The notes beneath the pieces are model-generated. The model made no database searches and was not told where the DNA came from. It saw only the letters and a list, made by a program, of their open reading frames with translations. Made by a program: the position numbers and the translations under genes. Source: Gammaproteobacteria bacterium (lineage in GTDB: Bacteria > Pseudomonadota > Gammaproteobacteria > Arenicellales > Poriferihabitantaceae). From it: DNA of 38,093 nt. This document shows, piece by piece, positions 34,800 through 38,093 of this stretch (position 1 is its first letter; each line of letters begins with the position of its first letter). The stretch is from NCBI GenBank assembly GCA_026709505.1, contig JAPOSW010000091.1:1-38093 (forward strand), read 5' to 3'.

Positions 34800-35594
34800 T
34801 CAGTACTGGCGCGGCAGCTGGCGTTTGATGCCGATGCCAAACTGCGCAGGCTTGTCTGCCGGTTCAGGCAGATTGTTCCAGGTGCCGTTGGCTTCCGAGA
34901 TGCGCTTCTCATAGGCAGCCGCTGGCTTGAAAAACATGTGGGCGAATTTTGACCATGGCACTCCACCGAACAGGGCCAGTGCAGAAGCGACAAACAGGAG
35001 GAAGAACAACCAGGACAGGAACACGCCCCCGGCACTCAGCGCAAGAGACCATGCCAGGGCAAACGTTGCACAGGCAACAAGAGAGACCACGAACAAGTCC
35101 GCAAGCATGAAGCGAAATGGCGAATTCCCTTCCGCTGCGACATCAACGCGAATAAAGAACCAGAACCAGTAGCCGCCCGCACAGACCATCAAGGCACCCA
35201 AGTGCCAGAGCAGGGGGAGAATGGCCGGAGTTGCAGACCTGCCATCGGCATAAGCAAAAATCATTATGCTGGTGCTAGCCACAAACAAGATGAATCCATA
35301 CATGGTTAGCAGGTGCGCAATCCGGCGCCGGGCATTGCAGAATTCACCGGAGGCGAGCACATCGTGTGCAGCAGTGGCCAAGGCAATTTTGGCGGCTTCG
35401 CCACCTCCGATTAGCCGGTCGCTTGCGGACTTCGTCTTCTTCATGTTCTGGAAGAAGTATTTGGCGCTTTTCTTGTGAATGACGTCAAAGACGGTGCCTG
35501 CCACGACCAGCAGGATCATTGTGACCAGAAAGGTCTGCATTGCTGCCGGCGGTATGGTTGGGGATATTTCGGCGAATGGGTTGGTAGTTAGCAT
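34800..35594 (-). CDS. aprM: Adenylylsulfate reductase membrane anchor AprM
   Basis: From ATG 35594 the product has 264 residues with five hydrophobic helices (for example QTFLVTMILLVVAGTVFDVI, LLTMYGFILFVASTSIMIFA, LLWHLGALMVCAGGYWFWFF). Conserved His residues sit beside helices two and three. AprM anchors AprBA to the inner membrane and links it to the quinone pool in many sulfur oxidisers, where it replaces QmoABC. The TNPFAEISPTIPP stretch right after this start matches the usual AprM beginning. A longer form starting at TTG 35663 is open, but neither start has a clear ribosome site. Confidence 0.85.
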   Translation of the reverse strand: MLTTNPFAEISPTIPPAAMQTFLVTMILLVVAGTVFDVIHKKSAKYFFQNMKKTKSASDRLIGGGEAAKIALATAAHDVLASGEFCNARRRIAHLLTMYGFILFVASTSIMIFAYADGRSATPAILPLLWHLGALMVCAGGYWFWFFIRVDVAAEGNSPFRFMLADLFVVSLVACATFALAWSLALSAGGVFLSWLFFLLFVASALALFGGVPWSKFAHMFFKPAAAYEKRISEANGTWNNLPEPADKPAQFGIGIKRQLPRQY

Positions 35595-35761
35595 TGGAAC
35601 AGGTGCCCAGTCAGAAGCGTTGGATTGGTAATGCATTCCATTATGTGCAATCATGCCATGCAACGCAATGGGATAGTTTTTTTATTCCATAAAGCGGCTT
35701 TATCTTTGCCCGGCATTGCCTGATTGAAACCGAAATACGCCATTATGCATTTCCCCGTCAG

Positions 35762-37110
35762 TTAGATCAAGGAACGGATATCAGCTCTGGGAATTTCGGA
35801 CGCTTCGGATTTTAGAAATTCAGTTCTGGTCAGGATATTTTCGGTCAGCGTCTCGAAGTACTGCAAATCCGCTGCCGAGAAACGCGGCATTCTCTTGAGG
35901 CGGTTCATGATCACATCATTGGCCAGTTCACCGAGGACCTTATCTGCCAACTCGATCCGTAGCCTTGAAAGGAGTCGTGGCTGAATGCCACATTCCACGG
36001 CAAAGTCAGTCAACTGATAGGCATGAATATCTCCGGGTTCAAACTCTTCACCGATCGCCATCGCCAGGACATTCTTGAACTGTGGAAACATGGCGATATT
36101 GACAAGATCATATGCGGGAGTAAAGCAGGCGTTGTTCCTGTCAAAGAACAGGAGATACATTTTTACCATGACTATCGTAATTGTTTATCATCAAGTTGAA
36201 TAGCTGCCAGTTTATCAGCCAAAGCCTGTTTTGAACCGGTGATGACAGGGTTTCACAAAACGCAAAAAGCTTTTTCATGCTGGCGCCCTCGCGAATGTGC
36301 AGGACATCCCTGCCATCTCCCAAGTTTCTCTCGTACTTGTAGTCTCTTGGCAGGTTAAGGGCTTGGCAACCATCAATGACGTGGCGTTTCGACACCGTTT
36401 GGGCTTGAGGATTAAGTTTACGGTCGAATCGCTTAACCAGTAATGATGGGTGATGGCCAAATCGCCTGAATTCTGTATCTGCTGTTGGCAATCCAGCAGC
36501 ACTGGACAGTTTCATGCAGAAGAATTTGTTCAGCACGAGATTTGGACAGTCTTTCCTTTCAAATTTCAGGATATGGGTTGAGCATAGCGCACCTTCGCCA
36601 AGGCCGATCTGCTCATGCTCATTGACCAGGATGTTCATCTTGTCCTGAACGCCAGCCATGCTGAGCCTGGGCTTTTCATCCCAAATCAGCAGCCCGCTCA
36701 CTTCTCTGTTGTCCAGACGAGCGGCTAGTTCATGATCCTCAATGAGCCTAAATCCCGGCTGTAGAGAATGACTTGTTTCGACTTGATTGCCGAAAAAGCG
36801 AAGGCGCCCGCAAGGTCACGTCCAATTACGCGAACTTGTGCATAGACATTTTTTTCAGATGCCCCCGAATATTCAGCCAGCAGTTTCCGGGATTCTCCTT
36901 CTGGGAGGGCATTATCCAGATAGTTGTATGCTCTTCAGGCTTATGGAGATGGTTTAGAGGCAAGCTGGGCGAGAGAGCAAAGCCATAATTGCGCCAGTCG
37001 TCGCTGTATTCCAGCTTGAGTAAATTTGTATGCTGATCCGCTGTCAAGCTCCCAATCACCTTTTCGCCATAGTAAATGTCCAATGCATAAGCTGAGGCGT
37101 TGATCGTCAT
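35762..37110 (-). pseudogene. hipA: HipA-type kinase toxin of hip locus 2, three frameshifts
   Basis: Starting at ATG 37110 the N-terminal domain reads ALDIYYGEKVIGSLTAD and YGFALSPSLPLN. A shift near 36922 leads to YLDNALPEGESRKLLAEY and VIGRDLAGAFAF. A lost T in the run at 36793-36797 leads to LLIWDEKPRLSMAGVQDKMN (nucleotide loop), SLLVKRFDR and NNYDSHGKN (catalytic loop). A third shift near 36155 leads to FFDRNNACFTPAYDL and the C-terminal helices. All kinase motifs survive, so decay is recent. The paired hipB (37115-37405) is intact and lies 4 bp upstream. Confidence 0.85.
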
Positions 37111-37114
37111 GATT

Positions 37115-37405
37115 TCAAACCCACCCGTTCTCGGCGCTTGAGATGGCGGCACTGTCCTGAAGTTCCCTAGCACTCAGCTGAAGCCCCAAGCCATTCAGGA
37201 CAGAAAATACAGCGGACAATGTGCAGTTGGCATTGCCATTCTCGATGCGGGATAGTGTATTGATGCCCACCCCGCAGAGGGCAGCGCAGTCGATCAGCCT
37301 GATCCCTAGCCCTGTCCGTCTGGCTCTAATCAGTTGCCCTAAAATTTCTGGATTAATGATAAACAGTGCACTGGGCATTTTCGAGGGCTTTACTTTTTTC
37401 GCCAT
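37115..37405 (-). CDS. hipB: HipB-like antitoxin of hip locus 2
   Basis: The 96-residue product has a complete XRE fold: ILGQLIRARRTGLGIRLIDC, then CGVGINTLSRIENGNANCTL and VLNGLGLQLSA. HipB dimers bind palindromes in their own promoter and sequester HipA. Two well-matched palindromes lie just upstream (37426-37448 and 37476-37498). The partner hipA is frameshifted, so this is now an orphan repressor. The gene ends 4 bp before the hipA ATG, as expected for a coupled operon. Confidence 0.85.
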   Translation of the reverse strand: MAKKVKPSKMPSALFIINPEILGQLIRARRTGLGIRLIDCAALCGVGINTLSRIENGNANCTLSAVFSVLNGLGLQLSARELQDSAAISSAENGWV

Positions 37406-37425
37406 GGTTAACTGCCAATAGAGAT

Positions 37426-37448
37426 TAATTCACGATAGTCGGTGATTA
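37426..37448. promoter_or_regulatory. hipB operator, proximal
   Basis: TAATTCAC and GTGATTA are arms of a near-perfect palindrome with an 8-bp centre, 20 bp upstream of the hipB start. On the coding strand a TATAAT overlaps the distal arm, so binding here would block RNA polymerase. Confidence 0.7.
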
Positions 37449-37475
37449 TACAGGATAGGCAGTCAACTTCACGTT

Positions 37476-37498
37476 TAATTCACCATATAAAGTGATTA
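37476..37498. promoter_or_regulatory. hipB operator, distal
   Basis: A second TAATTCAC-N8-GTGATTA palindrome, identical in both arms to the proximal one and differing only in the centre. Its start is exactly 50 bp from the start of the first, close to five helical turns, which favours cooperative binding or DNA bending by HipB dimers. Confidence 0.7.
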
Positions 37499-38093
37499 TA
37501 TATGAAAATAGCCTGTTTGCTTCAATTGCTCGCCAATACAGGTGAATAATGAAACCGTTGTCCGGTCTGGAATCGAGATGCCATCTGAGCAACTCCGGAA
37601 AATTGCTCTGTCGAGAAAGCACCGGATTCAAGGCTTTTGTGCTGAAGCACGAGTCTGGGTTCCGATTGGCAATTTTGATTATCAATAAGTTGAATGTCCA
37701 ATAACCGGGTAGTGGCTCAGTTTGAAAATCAGCCTGTTTTCTGGAAGACGAAACTGTTACAATGCCCGCAATTGCAGCAACTTGCGTCAAGCGATCCGGA
37801 GAAGGGAATGAAACAACCGAACAGATCCCCCCCAATGTCATTAACTTAAGCATTTTCAATCTCTAACAAGTGGTGTATCTGATGATTTTTGAGGTGTTTT
37901 AAGGTATTTTTTGGCTAATTCAACCATTTTTCCCTGCCAAGACCACGCAAATCCATGCCTAAAATGCAAATTATTCCTTAAGTTAATGACATTGCCCCCC
38001 CCCCCCCCTCGTAAATTAAGGGACTTATATACATAAGTTGACAAAAATGAATCTGCCTCTTCAAGTCCATGCAATGGATGCTGAAGTGGGGCA
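37499..38093. other. Right end, AT-rich, with inverted repeat and C14 tract
   Basis: About 600 bases without a convincing gene. Minus-strand frames 37446-37859 and 37856-38074 are open, but the first overlaps the hip operators and neither has a domain. An ATG at 38047 could begin a gene cut off by the window end (MNLPLQVHAMD). The C14 tract lies at 37995-38008. Confidence 0.4.
37833..37994. repeat. 18-bp perfect inverted repeat
   Basis: CAATGTCATTAACTTAAG at 37833-37850 is exactly the reverse complement of 37977-37994. The arms are separated by 126 bp, and AAAATGC also recurs at matching sides. A C7 run precedes the left arm and a C14 run follows the right arm on the same strand. It could be an invertible segment, a decayed small transposon or an assembly fold-back near the end. 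Confidence 0.7.

Noticed and set aside
37446..37859. A 137-residue minus-strand open frame at the right end
   Set aside because: Its 3' part runs over the hipB operators, it lacks domains, and composition is not gene-like; left unassigned.
37851..37976. CRISPR-like or tandem repeat near the right end
   Set aside because: There is only one inverted pair with no repeated spacer pattern, so it is not a CRISPR array.

Overview
The window looks like a gammaproteobacterium that oxidises sulfur and is losing mobile DNA. Two things point there. The anmK - M23 peptidase - tyrS neighbourhood at 25113-29577 is a familiar gammaproteobacterial arrangement, and the aprM-aprB-aprA cluster at 32424-35594 is the adenylylsulfate reductase type found in sulfur oxidisers. 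A host-associated lifestyle is possible, given the many pseudogenes and the catabolic genes for ectoine and hydroxyproline, but this is inference only.

Layout. 1-514 is a C-rich end with a possible transposase remnant. 515-1528 is a ketopantoate-reductase-like gene. 1695-5900 is a degraded accessory island. It holds a small secreted CxxCP protein, a broken copy of the same gene, a ruined hipBA locus, and a 1.4 kb element inserted into that hipA. The element carries a Cys-rich secreted protein, higA, a truncated higB and a tnpB remnant. 5884-9157 is a three-gene minus-strand surface-sugar cluster (nucleotide-sugar dehydrogenase, sugar aminotransferase, glutamine amidotransferase). 9835-11768 is a second accessory island with a Phd-like antitoxin, a frameshifted vapC, an IS1634-type fragment and a secreted protein. 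That protein's signal peptide is interrupted by a C11 tract that is one base out of frame, a likely phase-variation switch.

12279-16734 encodes a molybdenum hydroxylase (iorA, iorB) with its two maturation genes (mocA, xdhC). 17291-24849 is a plus-strand catabolic run: hydroxyproline epimerase-like, ectoine hydrolase DoeA, M20 deacetylase, acyl-CoA dehydrogenase, TTC38-type TPR protein and an MFS carrier. 25113-30650 is core housekeeping (anmK, M23 endopeptidase, tyrS, lgt). 30732-32216 is a TPR protein. 32424-35594 is aprMBA on the minus strand. 35762-37405 is another hip locus with an intact hipB, a triply frameshifted hipA and a pair of operator-like palindromes. The right end has an 18-bp inverted repeat and a C14 tract.

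The strongest unexpected signals are: the C11 tract with a strong ribosome site and GTG start exactly one base out of frame; precise reconstruction of hipA if a 1421-bp segment flanked by 10-bp direct repeats is removed; inactivation of all four toxin genes in the window while most antitoxins stay open; and paired hipB operators exactly 50 bp apart.
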